Of a DNA stretch of 37,778 nucleotides, positions 8,807 to 17,270 are shown piece by piece. The notes under the pieces were generated by a model that was not told where the DNA came from, made no database searches, and was given only the letters and a program-made list of their open reading frames with translations. The position numbers were made by a program, and so were the translations under genes. Source of the DNA: Maribacter sp. Lineage in GTDB: Bacteria > Bacteroidota > Bacteroidia > Flavobacteriales > Flavobacteriaceae. The stretch spans positions 1 through 37,778 of the forward strand of contig JAHDDL010000029.1 of assembly GCA_020629415.1 (NCBI GenBank), read 5' to 3'. The number at the start of each line of letters is the position of its first letter. Positions within the stretch are counted from its first letter, which is position 1.

Positions 8807-9136
8807 TTACTCCGTTTCTTCTCCTAATCCTATATTTATAAAAGTATCTATAATAAGGTCCATTTCTTTTTTATGGATAGCACCATCTGAAATAGCGACT
8901 TCATCAAGAATTTCTGCTAGAGCCGTTTTTTGCTCATGAGGTATATTATAAAGGGTGATTAAAGCATTGTCATAATCCAACAATTTTGCGCGTTCTAAAA
9001 ATGCGTAGTCAAATCCAATACCAACTTTTAGTTTGTTCAATATTTCTAGCTCGCCTGGGTGAATTTCACCATCAGCCTCTATAACCTCGTAAATCATCTT
9101 AACAAAAGCTGCCTTTACAAACTCTTCAAACTCCAT
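8807..9136 (-). CDS. TerB-like small protein (paralogue B)
   Basis: 109 residues, helical and acidic. Acidic turns ADGEIHPGEL (near residue 21) and VAISDGAIHKKEM (near residue 81) mark two pseudo-repeats. It is more regular than paralogue A, with an intact DGxIHxxE in both halves. First gene of a two-gene unit with paralogue A; about 230 bp without genes lies upstream. Soluble and cytoplasmic; partner unknown. Confidence 0.75.
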   Translation of the reverse strand: MEFEEFVKAAFVKMIYEVIEADGEIHPGELEILNKLKVGIGFDYAFLERAKLLDYDNALITLYNIPHEQKTALAEILDEVAISDGAIHKKEMDLIIDTFINIGLGEETE

Positions 9137-9364
9137 TCTTTAATTTTAGGAGCTGAAAGATATGAAAAACAAGAGGATCTAGCATAGATTTTAACTTCTA
9201 CTTATTCACTAAAATGATGTTGTTCAATTTCTGCATTTGAAAAAAGATTTGCTAAACGTAGTAATCTTGATGTACTGTAGGCTAACATTGAATGAAAAAA
9301 TATAGGGTTTACAGAAAGTACTATTTACTATACTTAATTTTCAATATTGGGTCAGCATTCTTTT

Positions 9365-10378
9365 TTAATCTACTAATTCAAGAATTTCTTCCCATATTTT
9401 TGAGCTTACCTGCATACCTTCTACTTTAGACTTTTTTCTTGTAGCCAAGGTTCGTTCCCCTGGGTAGAATGTTCTGCCATCCTTTTTCATATAAGGGCCT
9501 TCATGTGTAAACTTAATAATTTCGTTCAATAGATTTTGTTGTATCTCCGTATCTGAAAAAGTACTTGGGTCTATACACATGAATACCTGCGAGAGTGCGG
9601 TTTCATTTTTCTTAAGCCCTATTTTGTAGGTAGAATTTCCTGCAGACAATAATGTTGCCAGCATATCCAATATCATAGATAGTGCAGATCCTTTCCAATA
9701 GCCAACGGGTAATGCGCGCCCAGAATCCATTATATCCTTAGGATGTTTGGTAAGCTCATTGTTATTGTCCCAACCTCCATGAAAGGGTAGTTCTTCATTT
9801 TTTAATTCCAAGCTTTGCATTTTTCCGAATGAAAACTGTGAAAGTGCCATATCTAGAACTACATGGCCATTTGGTCTTGGTATGGCAATAACTAATGGAT
9901 TATTGCCAATTCTGTTCTCTTTTCCTCCCCAAGCGGGCATATTGGGTATGGTATTGGTAAATAGTATTGAAATACAACCTTGTTCCGCTGCACGCCAACC
10001 ATAAGTTCCACCACGCATCCAATGGTTGGTGTTTTTTAGGGCAACTAAACCCAAACCGTAGGTTTTGGCCAATTTAATGGCTTGATCCGTACATGTAAGT
10101 GCATTTAAAATTCCTGATCCCAAATTGCCGTCCCATCTTTCAATGCTGCCCATTGAAGCTGTTTTAGTGGCAATAGCATCGGTTTTTATTAAACCTTTCT
10201 TTACATAATCTATAAATACCGGAACCCTGTTTACACCGTGGGAGTAAACACCATCTAAGGTGCTTTCTGTGTGAATTTTAGCCAATGTAAAGGCTTGTTC
10301 TTTTGTAAAAGAGTGCTTTTGGAACAAAGACTCTAAAACAGATTTCATTTTTTTAGATGAAACTCTAATCTCGCTCAA
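9365..10378 (-). CDS. YiaK-type 2,3-diketo-L-gulonate reductase (Ldh_2 family)
   Basis: 337 residues of the malate/L-lactate dehydrogenase (type 2) fold. The order of motifs is that of YiaK: GVYSHGVNRVP with the conserved His near residue 46, NTNHWMRGGTYGW near 116, ENRIGNNPLVIAIP near 154 and PVGYWKGSALSM near 224. It is expected to use NAD(H) with a 2-keto sugar acid such as 2,3-diketo-L-gulonate. Aligning the N terminus with YiaK supports the TTG start at 10378 (MSEIRVSS) over the later ATG at 10348, which would remove the first strand. There are no neighbouring sugar-acid transport or catabolic genes; both flanking genes are TerB-like. Sure of the family, less sure of the substrate. Confidence 0.85.
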   Translation of the reverse strand: MSEIRVSSKKMKSVLESLFQKHSFTKEQAFTLAKIHTESTLDGVYSHGVNRVPVFIDYVKKGLIKTDAIATKTASMGSIERWDGNLGSGILNALTCTDQAIKLAKTYGLGLVALKNTNHWMRGGTYGWRAAEQGCISILFTNTIPNMPAWGGKENRIGNNPLVIAIPRPNGHVVLDMALSQFSFGKMQSLELKNEELPFHGGWDNNNELTKHPKDIMDSGRALPVGYWKGSALSMILDMLATLLSAGNSTYKIGLKKNETALSQVFMCIDPSTFSDTEIQQNLLNEIIKFTHEGPYMKKDGRTFYPGERTLATRKKSKVEGMQVSSKIWEEILELVD

Positions 10379-10477
10379 AACGGTAATTTTAAATTTAACC
10401 GTTAAGATACATAAGTTGTTTAGCTCCGTAAATTATATAAAGAACAATGTAGCTAAAACGTTTTAAATAAAATAAAA

Positions 10478-10804
10478 CTAGGCTTTTTTGGATAGCCCTA
10501 TTTGTGAGAAGACATGACGTATAACCACACTTTCTTTTTCATGAATATAACCGTCGGAAATTGCAACTTCTTCCAATATTTCCGCTAGCTTACTTTTTTT
10601 AGATTCTGACATGTCTTTTAGAATATGTACGCTTTGGTCTATATCTATGGTACGGGCCTGAATTAAAAAGTTACTGTCAAAATCTATGATAGGCATTAAT
10701 CTACTTAACGCGTTTATTTCACCATTATGGACTTCGCCATCAGCTACAATAACAGAGTCAATAAGATGTACGATCGCTAATTTCTCTGGTATATCAAACT
10801 TCAT
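10478..10804 (-). CDS. TerB-like small protein (paralogue C)
   Basis: 108 residues if started at the ATG at 10804 (MKFDIPEKLA). A longer reading from 10834 would overlap mfd by 29 bp and add an unlikely lysine-rich leader. Two acidic turns are present, ADGEVHNGEI near residue 22 and VAISDGYIHEKE near residue 82, the latter almost identical to paralogues A and B. The start is 1 nt after the mfd stop, so it is read from mfd mRNA. This coupling to a transcription-repair gene may be only positional. Confidence 0.75.
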   Translation of the reverse strand: MKFDIPEKLAIVHLIDSVIVADGEVHNGEINALSRLMPIIDFDSNFLIQARTIDIDQSVHILKDMSESKKSKLAEILEEVAISDGYIHEKESVVIRHVFSQIGLSKKA

Positions 10805-10805
10805 A

Positions 10806-13800
10806 TTATCCAGTTGTTTTTTCTTTAATTTCAAATGGCTTCAATGCCAAATATGCCCTGTCTACAGATCGTATATTTTCAAATACCAATAATAATCGTA
10901 AACCGTTACGGGTCTTTTTTTCTTTTATTTTACATTGTTGTGCATGTGATTGCACGTATTGCAATACTCTTGTAAATGTTGCAGTTTGATAAAATGCCGA
11001 TTGTTGGTCACTTATAAAGTACCCGATCATTTTACCTTGCTTCATTACTATTTTCTCTAGACCTATACCATTGGCAATCCATTTTATACGAACTGAATTT
11101 AATAAGTCTTGAGCTTCTTCCGGTAATTCGCCAAAACGATCAACTAATTGTGCTTCAAACTTTTGAAGCGCTGCTTCGTCTTTTACCTGGTTCAACTCTG
11201 TATATAACGTAAGTCTTTCAGTAATATTATTGATATAGTCATCAGGAAAAAGAAGTTCAAAATCAGAATCTATCTGGGTTTCTTTTACAAAAACCTTCTC
11301 CTGTTTGCCTTCTACCTCTTCATACAGGTCCTTAAATTCGTTTTCCTTTAATTCATCTATGGCTTCTGCTAAAATTTTCTGATAGGTCTCAAAACCAATT
11401 TCATTTATAAAACCGCTCTGTTCCCCTCCCAGTAAATCTCCTGCACCTCTAATTTCCAAGTCTTTCATAGCAATATTGAAACCACTGCCCAATTCTGTAA
11501 ATTGTTCCAAAGCTTCAATACGTTTGCGGGCATCTGTAGTCATTACTTCATAGGGCGGTGTAATAAAATAACAGAACGCCTTTTTATTTCCACGACCAAC
11601 TCTACCGCGCATTTGGTGCAAATCGCTTAACCCAAAATTGTTGGCATTATTAATGAAAATTGTGTTGGCATTGGTAACATCTAAACCACTTTCAATTATT
11701 GTTGTCGATACCAGAACATCAAACTCACTATTCATGAAGCCCAGCATTAACGCTTCTAATTTTTTGCCTTCCATTTGACCGTGGCCAATACCTACTTTTG
11801 CATCGGGTACCAATCTTTGGATCATACCGGCCACTTCTTTTATATTTTCAATGCGGTTATGTATGAAGAAGACTTGTCCGCCTCTTTCGATCTCATAGCT
11901 TACCGCATCCCTAATAGTTTCTTCGTTAAAGCGAATAACTTGACTTTCAATTGGGTACCTGTTTGGTGGTGCGGTGGTTATGGTAGATAAATCTCTGGCG
12001 GCCATTAAACTAAACTGAAGTGTTCTTGGTATTGGCGTAGCTGTCAGCGTTAAAACATCTACATTCTCTTTAATAGATTTTAATTTGTCTTTTACCGCAA
12101 CCCCAAATTTTTGTTCCTCATCAACGATCAATAGACCTAAATCCTTAAATTTTACATTCTTGTTCACCAGTTGATGTGTGCCTATGATGATATCAACTTT
12201 TCCTTCACCTAAACGTTGAATGGTCTCTTTTTTCTCTTTAGCCGTTCTAAACCTGTTTAAATAATCTACGGTTACAGGCATATCTTTTAATCGTTCAGAA
12301 AAGGTTCTGTGATGTTGAAAAGCCAATATCGTAGTTGGTACTAAAACCGCAACTTGTTTGCCGTTGTCTACTGCTTTGAATGCCGCACGTATGGCAATTT
12401 CCGTTTTTCCAAAACCTACATCCCCACATATTAAGCGATCCATAGGGCGCTCACTTTCCATATCTTTCTTAACATCTTCCGTAGCGGTACTTTGGTCTGG
12501 CGTATCTTCATAGATAAAGGATGCTTCTAGTTCATTTTGTAAGTAGCTGTCAGGGTTGTATTGAAACCCCTTTTCCAGCCTTCTTTTTGCATAGATTTTA
12601 ATAAGGTTGAAGGCAATTTTTTTGACGCGGGATTTGGTCTTGTCCTTAATTTTTTTCCAGGCACCAGAACCTAATTTGTAAATTTTTGGCGGTGCGCCAT
12701 CCTTACCGTTAAACTTGGATATTTTATGTAAAGAGTGAATGCTAACGTATAAAATATCTCGCTCGCCGTACATTAATTTAATGGCTTCTTGCTTTTTGCC
12801 TTCAACATCTATCTTTTGTAATCCGCCGAATTTTCCAATTCCGTGGTCTATATGGGTTACGTAGTCTCCAATTTCAAGCTTATTCAGCTCTTTTAACGTT
12901 ATGGACTGTTTTTTTGCATAACCGTTCTTTAAATGGAATTTATGATAGCGTTCAAAAATTTGATGGTCGGTATAACATACTAATTTTTGGTCATCATCAA
13001 TAAAACCTTGAAAAAGTGGAGAAACAATGGTTTGGTAATGAACTTGTTGGTTCACTTCTTCAAAAATGTCATGAAAACGTTTTGCCTGCTGCTCACTGGC
13101 GCAAAAGATATAATTGGTATACCCTTGTTCTTTATAACCATTTAAATTTTCGATCAATAAATCGAATTTTTTATTGAAAGATGGTTGTGGTTTTGAGTGG
13201 AACTCAATTAGATTAGGCGCGTCTCGCTTGGCATCTTGGGTTAAAACCATAAAATTAGATAGTTGATGATTAAATTCTTTGCCGCCCATGAACAACTCTT
13301 CGGGTTCGGCGTGTTTTATGTCTTTTGATAATTTTGTAAAGGCTTCTTTTGCTTTACCAAAAAAGTCATCTAAACGATCGTAAAGAAAATCTGTATTCTT
13401 GGCAAAGACAAGTGTATTAGATGCTATATAGCTCAAAAAACTTTGTCTTTTGTCTATTAAGAACTTATCTGCCATATTAGGTACGATCGTAATGGACTTC
13501 ACTTTTTCTTTGGACAGCTGTGTTTCTACATCAAAAGTTCTAATACTATCTATTTCATCACCAAAAAATTCAATTCTATAGGGTTCATCATGAGAAAATG
13601 AATAGACGTCCACGATACCTCCACGAACAGAAAATTCACCAGGTTCGGTAATGAAATCTACTCGCTTAAATTTATATTCAAATAAAATTTCGTTTAAAAA
13701 GTCTAAAGAAAGTGTATCCCCTAGTTTCATTTTTAGGGTATTCTTGTCCAATTCCTTTCTTGTTACTACTTTTTCAAATAACGCATCTGGATAAGTGACG

Positions 13801-14174
13801 ATTACCGCAGGCTTTTTTCTAGAATTTATTCTGTTCAATACCTCTGCCCGTAAAAGCACATTGGCATTGTCCGTCTCTTCAATTTGATAAGGTCTTCTAT
13901 AACTTCCGGGATAAAAAAGTACTTTGTCTTCCCCGATCAATCGTTCAAAATCGTTTAGATAATAGGCAGCCTCTTCCTTATCGTTAAAAATCGCCAAAAA
14001 TGGGCGGTCTTCCGATTCAAAAATACTGGAAAGTACAAAGGATAACGACGACCCTACAAGACCCTTTAATTGAACATTTTTATTACCTGAATTTTCAGAT
14101 TTGGAAATAGCTGCTTGCAGTTTCCCTATTTGGGGAGACTGGCTATACCGTTGTTGGATAGAAGAATGACTCAA
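10806..14174 (-). CDS. mfd: Transcription-repair coupling factor Mfd
   Basis: About 1122 residues, normal for Mfd. It removes stalled RNA polymerase and recruits UvrA. Domains: UvrB-like N-terminal region (PFLAIFNDKEEAAYYLNDF, then VRGGIVDVYSF), an RNA-polymerase-interacting domain starting at GDYVTHIDHGIGKFGGL, a RecG-like translocase with Walker A GDVGFGKTE, DEEQ box and LTATPIPRTLQF, helicase C with MRGRVGRG, and the C-terminal Mfd domain. No ATG exists near the start. The frame opens with TTG at 14192, but that codon lies inside a -7-like element (14190-14197), so the TTG at 14174 (SHSSIQQRYSQSPQ) is the likelier start. The next gene follows after 1 nt. Confidence 0.96.
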   Translation of the reverse strand: MSHSSIQQRYSQSPQIGKLQAAISKSENSGNKNVQLKGLVGSSLSFVLSSIFESEDRPFLAIFNDKEEAAYYLNDFERLIGEDKVLFYPGSYRRPYQIEETDNANVLLRAEVLNRINSRKKPAVIVTYPDALFEKVVTRKELDKNTLKMKLGDTLSLDFLNEILFEYKFKRVDFITEPGEFSVRGGIVDVYSFSHDEPYRIEFFGDEIDSIRTFDVETQLSKEKVKSITIVPNMADKFLIDKRQSFLSYIASNTLVFAKNTDFLYDRLDDFFGKAKEAFTKLSKDIKHAEPEELFMGGKEFNHQLSNFMVLTQDAKRDAPNLIEFHSKPQPSFNKKFDLLIENLNGYKEQGYTNYIFCASEQQAKRFHDIFEEVNQQVHYQTIVSPLFQGFIDDDQKLVCYTDHQIFERYHKFHLKNGYAKKQSITLKELNKLEIGDYVTHIDHGIGKFGGLQKIDVEGKKQEAIKLMYGERDILYVSIHSLHKISKFNGKDGAPPKIYKLGSGAWKKIKDKTKSRVKKIAFNLIKIYAKRRLEKGFQYNPDSYLQNELEASFIYEDTPDQSTATEDVKKDMESERPMDRLICGDVGFGKTEIAIRAAFKAVDNGKQVAVLVPTTILAFQHHRTFSERLKDMPVTVDYLNRFRTAKEKKETIQRLGEGKVDIIIGTHQLVNKNVKFKDLGLLIVDEEQKFGVAVKDKLKSIKENVDVLTLTATPIPRTLQFSLMAARDLSTITTAPPNRYPIESQVIRFNEETIRDAVSYEIERGGQVFFIHNRIENIKEVAGMIQRLVPDAKVGIGHGQMEGKKLEALMLGFMNSEFDVLVSTTIIESGLDVTNANTIFINNANNFGLSDLHQMRGRVGRGNKKAFCYFITPPYEVMTTDARKRIEALEQFTELGSGFNIAMKDLEIRGAGDLLGGEQSGFINEIGFETYQKILAEAIDELKENEFKDLYEEVEGKQEKVFVKETQIDSDFELLFPDDYINNITERLTLYTELNQVKDEAALQKFEAQLVDRFGELPEEAQDLLNSVRIKWIANGIGLEKIVMKQGKMIGYFISDQQSAFYQTATFTRVLQYVQSHAQQCKIKEKKTRNGLRLLLVFENIRSVDRAYLALKPFEIKEKTTG

Positions 14175-14189
14175 CAGTTTAAATTTTTG

Positions 14190-14197
14190 CAAATATA
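14190..14197 (-). promoter_or_regulatory. -7-like element before mfd
   Basis: TATATTTG on the minus strand matches TAnnTTTG exactly. It overlaps the most upstream possible TTG start of mfd, which argues for initiation at the second TTG (14174). No TTG is seen at the usual -33 distance, so support is moderate. Confidence 0.4.
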
Positions 14198-14299
14198 CGT
14201 ATACCTAATTAATGGATACCACTCATTATTATCACATATGGGCTACACATTGCCCTTAAAAAGTTGGAAATTGTGGCCTAGCTAATAAAGTAAGATTTT

Positions 14300-15649
14300 A
14301 TGGAAGATAATAATTTTGATGTTTTTGTAATAGGTAGTGGTATTGCAGGGCAAACCGTGGCAAAATCTTGTGCGGAAGCTGGTTTAAAGGTTGCCATTGC
14401 GGACAATCGTGAATTTGGCGGTACTTGTGCAAATAGAGGTTGTGATCCTAAGAAAATATTATTGGGTGCAATAGAGGCTTATGAGCTAGGAAAGAATTTA
14501 AAGGGAAAAGGTATTGGAAAAGTTGCTAAAATTGATTGGAAACAATTGCAGAAGTACAAGCGTAATTTTACTGTAAATATTCCAGTTTCTACAGAGCGTG
14601 TGCTTAAGGAACTGGACATAAAACTCTTTCATCAATCTCCGAGCTTTTTAGACGAACATACACTTCTTGTAGAAGGTAAAATTGTTACTGCCAAAAAAAT
14701 AGTAATTGCCACAGGGCAAGTTCCACGAACCCTGGCTATTCCTGGAGCCAAACATTTTAAAAATAGCGACGACTTCTTGGACCTTAAAAAATTACCAAAG
14801 AAAATTGTCTTTGTTGGTGGTGGTTATATTGGGATGGAATTTGCCCATATGGCCGTTAGGGCCGGTGCCCAAGTTACTATTGTAGATGCCGGCAGTAGAC
14901 CATTACATGCTTTTGACCCAGATTTAGTAAAAGGACTTAGAAAATATTCCGAATCCATTGGCATAAAATTTATTTTCAATGCAGAGCCTACAAAACTTAA
15001 AAAGAAGGAAAAAAAGCTCACATTAACCTATGAAGTTAATGGTAATGAAAAGACCATTGAAGCTAACATTGTATTTAATACCGCTGGTCGTGTACCGGCA
15101 TTGGCCGGTTTAGACTTGGGCAACGGTAATGTACAGTTTACTGATAAAGGTGTGGAAACCAATAGTTATTTACAAAGTATTAATAATGCGAATGTTTACG
15201 CTTGTGGGGATGTTTCCGATAAGAATTTACCACTTACCCCACTTTCGGGTAGACAAGGTTATGTGGTGGCGGAAAATATTATAAACGGTAATAAAAAGGA
15301 ATTGGAAGTACCTAAAATACCTTCTGTAGTATTTACTCTACCGAATTTGGCTACGGTAGGCTACTCTGAAGAAGAAGCGACCTCTAGATATAAGAATATT
15401 CGAGTAGCTTATAATGTAGCTACAGATTGGTTCAATGCCAAACGGATCAATGCGCCTTTATATGCTTATAAAATAATTATGAACGATAGAACTGGTGAAA
15501 TTGTAGGAGCTCATTTAGTAGGTCCCGATGCTGGGGAGACCATCAATATTTTAACCATGGCAATCAATAACGGAATGACGGATAAGGATATAAAATCTAC
15601 AATTTTCTCATATCCATCCTGGGTAAACGATATTAAGAATATGGTTTAA
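14300..15649 (+). CDS. FAD-dependent pyridine nucleotide-disulfide oxidoreductase
   Basis: 449 residues, the size of glutathione reductase and lipoamide dehydrogenase. An FAD-binding GxGxxG (VIGSGIAGQTV) is near residue 10. The redox pair CANRGC (C43, C48) has the CxxxxC spacing of this family. A second Rossmann motif FVGGGYIGMEFAHMA binds NAD(P)H, and YACGDVSD contacts FAD. The C-terminal dimer domain is complete but ends in YPSWVND where group members normally carry His-Pro (HPTxxE), so the acid-base histidine is absent. The substrate is therefore uncertain and it should not be named mercuric or glutathione reductase. Divergent from mfd; its stop overlaps the converging next gene by TTAA. 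Confidence 0.88.
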   Translation: MEDNNFDVFVIGSGIAGQTVAKSCAEAGLKVAIADNREFGGTCANRGCDPKKILLGAIEAYELGKNLKGKGIGKVAKIDWKQLQKYKRNFTVNIPVSTERVLKELDIKLFHQSPSFLDEHTLLVEGKIVTAKKIVIATGQVPRTLAIPGAKHFKNSDDFLDLKKLPKKIVFVGGGYIGMEFAHMAVRAGAQVTIVDAGSRPLHAFDPDLVKGLRKYSESIGIKFIFNAEPTKLKKKEKKLTLTYEVNGNEKTIEANIVFNTAGRVPALAGLDLGNGNVQFTDKGVETNSYLQSINNANVYACGDVSDKNLPLTPLSGRQGYVVAENIINGNKKELEVPKIPSVVFTLPNLATVGYSEEEATSRYKNIRVAYNVATDWFNAKRINAPLYAYKIIMNDRTGEIVGAHLVGPDAGETINILTMAINNGMTDKDIKSTIFSYPSWVNDIKNMV

Positions 15650-16449
15650 GGTTTTTTATTTAGACGTTGTTGAAGCTTTTTTAGCGGACTTGTTTCGTGA
15701 TTCTTTATGCCGTGTATGGCAGCTGCAATTAACAGAATTATTGCACCTGTTATTGCGGAGTAGGCTATGTACATATTAGACCCGTTATGTCTTATGAAAA
15801 TTGCGAACAATGCCCAAACACCAACCAAGGCAAACTCTCGCATGTTTCTTTTCCAAATCATCAGAAGATTAATGAATGTTGCCGCTACAATCATATTAAT
15901 TGTCCAGGCCTGTTCGGTTAGGATGCCACCGTTCCAGTCCAGTTTACTTAGATAAGCGGAAATATTGGCAATAGTGGCAACCGATATCCAACCGCTATAA
16001 AGACATATTGGCCACCAAACAAAGGCTAGTATTTCTATAGGTGCATCCCAACGCTCCATATTCGTGTTCAATATAATTTTTATCAGGGAAAGCAGAATGC
16101 CAAACATAATTATAACTGAAACGCCAGTGTAATTGTACATAAAAGCAAATACCCAGCAGCAGTTTAAAATGTTGGCAATAAAGAACCAATATCCTGTTTG
16201 TTCAATAAAATCGCTTGGTTTATTACTAAAAAAAGCTCTTCTTAGTTGAAAAATGCCATAAGCCAGTAAGCCTAGAAATATTACACCCCAAATGGCAAAA
16301 GCGTATCCTGCCGGGGTAAATAAGTTTTCATATTGGGCGCTCATTTCACCTATGGTAGTATCATTAAGTGAAAATGCTTGTGAAATATAATTGACGGCAA
16401 TAACCAAAATAACCGATGCCAAATTAAGAACAGATAGTTTCTTTTTCAT
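15646..16449 (-). CDS. TspO/MBR-related membrane protein
   Basis: 267 residues with about eight hydrophobic segments, so an inner-membrane protein. The FTPAGYAFAIWGVIFLGLLA segment near residue 45 and the aromatic-rich helices after it (FVWWPICLYSGWISVA, NGGILTEQAWTINM) resemble the tryptophan-rich TspO/MBR family. TspO itself has five helices and about 155 residues, so this is a longer relative. TspO proteins bind porphyrins and sterol-like ligands; I do not claim that for this one. A basic C-terminal tail (KKLQQRLNKKP) is probably cytoplasmic. Single gene; tail-to-tail overlap with the reductase. Confidence 0.6.
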   Translation of the reverse strand: MKKKLSVLNLASVILVIAVNYISQAFSLNDTTIGEMSAQYENLFTPAGYAFAIWGVIFLGLLAYGIFQLRRAFFSNKPSDFIEQTGYWFFIANILNCCWVFAFMYNYTGVSVIIMFGILLSLIKIILNTNMERWDAPIEILAFVWWPICLYSGWISVATIANISAYLSKLDWNGGILTEQAWTINMIVAATFINLLMIWKRNMREFALVGVWALFAIFIRHNGSNMYIAYSAITGAIILLIAAAIHGIKNHETSPLKKLQQRLNKKP

Positions 16450-16507
16450 AAGGGTAAAAGTATAATGGTTATCTTATAAAGTTATGCTCTTTAGCACATT
16501 AAACGAA

Positions 16508-17179
16508 CTATTTTCGGTAAGAACGCTTCTTTTTCACCTCTTTTATGGGCACGGGCAATACTGCATCGCCCAAAAGCGCATAGACTTCACAGCCTTCACA
16601 AGGTTCTAGGGTATAGGTGCCAGTAAATTCTCCAAAAGCAGGTACAATCATTTGATGTTCCGTTTTGTAGAAGCACGGTAAACGTACCGATTGTCTACCT
16701 AATCCACTCAATTTAATGGCAGGATGTATGTGCCCCGAAAAATTGAATAAGCCGTCTCTTTCTTCAGGGTGATGGGTTAGAAGAAAAGATTCTAAAATTA
16801 ACTCAGGAATTACTTTAATATGTAATTCTTCATATTTAAGTGGAGAAATAATATCGTGATTACCACTCACTAAAATTATTTCTTGAGCGGTTTTCTGTAC
16901 CCAATTTTCAAATAACAGCCATTCTGTATTTAAGGCAGAATGGAATAAATCTCCTAAAAAAACAATCGTTATAGGTCTAAAATGGTCTACAACTGCAGTT
17001 AAGGCATCAAAATTTTGTTGTACGGCTTGTTGTGGTACCGCTGCACCATATTTTCTGAAATGGGAAACTTTGCCCAAATGCACATCACTGATCAATAGCA
17101 TTGATTGTTCTGCCCAATAGAGCGCTCCAGAAAAGTGCATTTCAAAAGTTTGATCATGTAGGGTAATGGAATGAGTCAT
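16508..17179 (-). CDS. pdeM: Ligase-associated DNA damage response endonuclease PdeM
   Basis: 223 residues from the ATG at 17179 (MTHSITLHDQTFEM). The frame extends 39 bp further upstream, but a -7-like element at 17185-17192 and family length favour the inner start. It is a calcineurin-like metallophosphoesterase with LLISDVHLGK, FLGDLFHS, SGNHD and SGHIHP, which bind the two metals. PdeM is the nuclease member of the conserved Lhr helicase/ligase/exonuclease repair cassette. The gene lies 91 bp (start to stop) downstream of the helicase gene on the same strand, with the other three cassette members upstream. Its basic C-terminal tail (KEVKKKRSYRK) could contact nucleic acid. Confidence 0.9.
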   Translation of the reverse strand: MTHSITLHDQTFEMHFSGALYWAEQSMLLISDVHLGKVSHFRKYGAAVPQQAVQQNFDALTAVVDHFRPITIVFLGDLFHSALNTEWLLFENWVQKTAQEIILVSGNHDIISPLKYEELHIKVIPELILESFLLTHHPEERDGLFNFSGHIHPAIKLSGLGRQSVRLPCFYKTEHQMIVPAFGEFTGTYTLEPCEGCEVYALLGDAVLPVPIKEVKKKRSYRK

Positions 17180-17184
17180 TGATG

Positions 17185-17192
17185 CAAAATTA
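17185..17192 (-). promoter_or_regulatory. -7-like element before pdeM
   Basis: TAATTTTG on the minus strand matches TAnnTTTG and ends 5 nt before the pdeM ATG at 17179, so a transcript from it would be nearly leaderless. No clear -33 element. It may give pdeM expression independent of the operon. Confidence 0.4.
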
Positions 17193-17240
17193 CGAGAAAG
17201 TCCGGATTTAAAATTCATTTTAAACTCAAGAACATGAATT

Positions 17241-17261
17241 CCCCCGTTGAGGGTTAAGGGG
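17241..17261. repeat. Short palindrome between lhr and pdeM
   Basis: CCCCC and GGGG arms enclose a 12-13 nt centre (GTTGAGGGTTAA) just after the helicase stop codon. The arm-plus-12-nt-core layout resembles the palindromes elsewhere in the window, but the core sequence differs. On the minus strand it is not followed by a T tract, so it is not a convincing terminator. Confidence 0.4.
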
Positions 17262-17270
17262 CAAGGTTTT

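Noticed and set aside
14300..15649. Mercuric reductase
   Set aside because: No N-terminal HMA domain, no C-terminal vicinal cysteines and no mer genes nearby.
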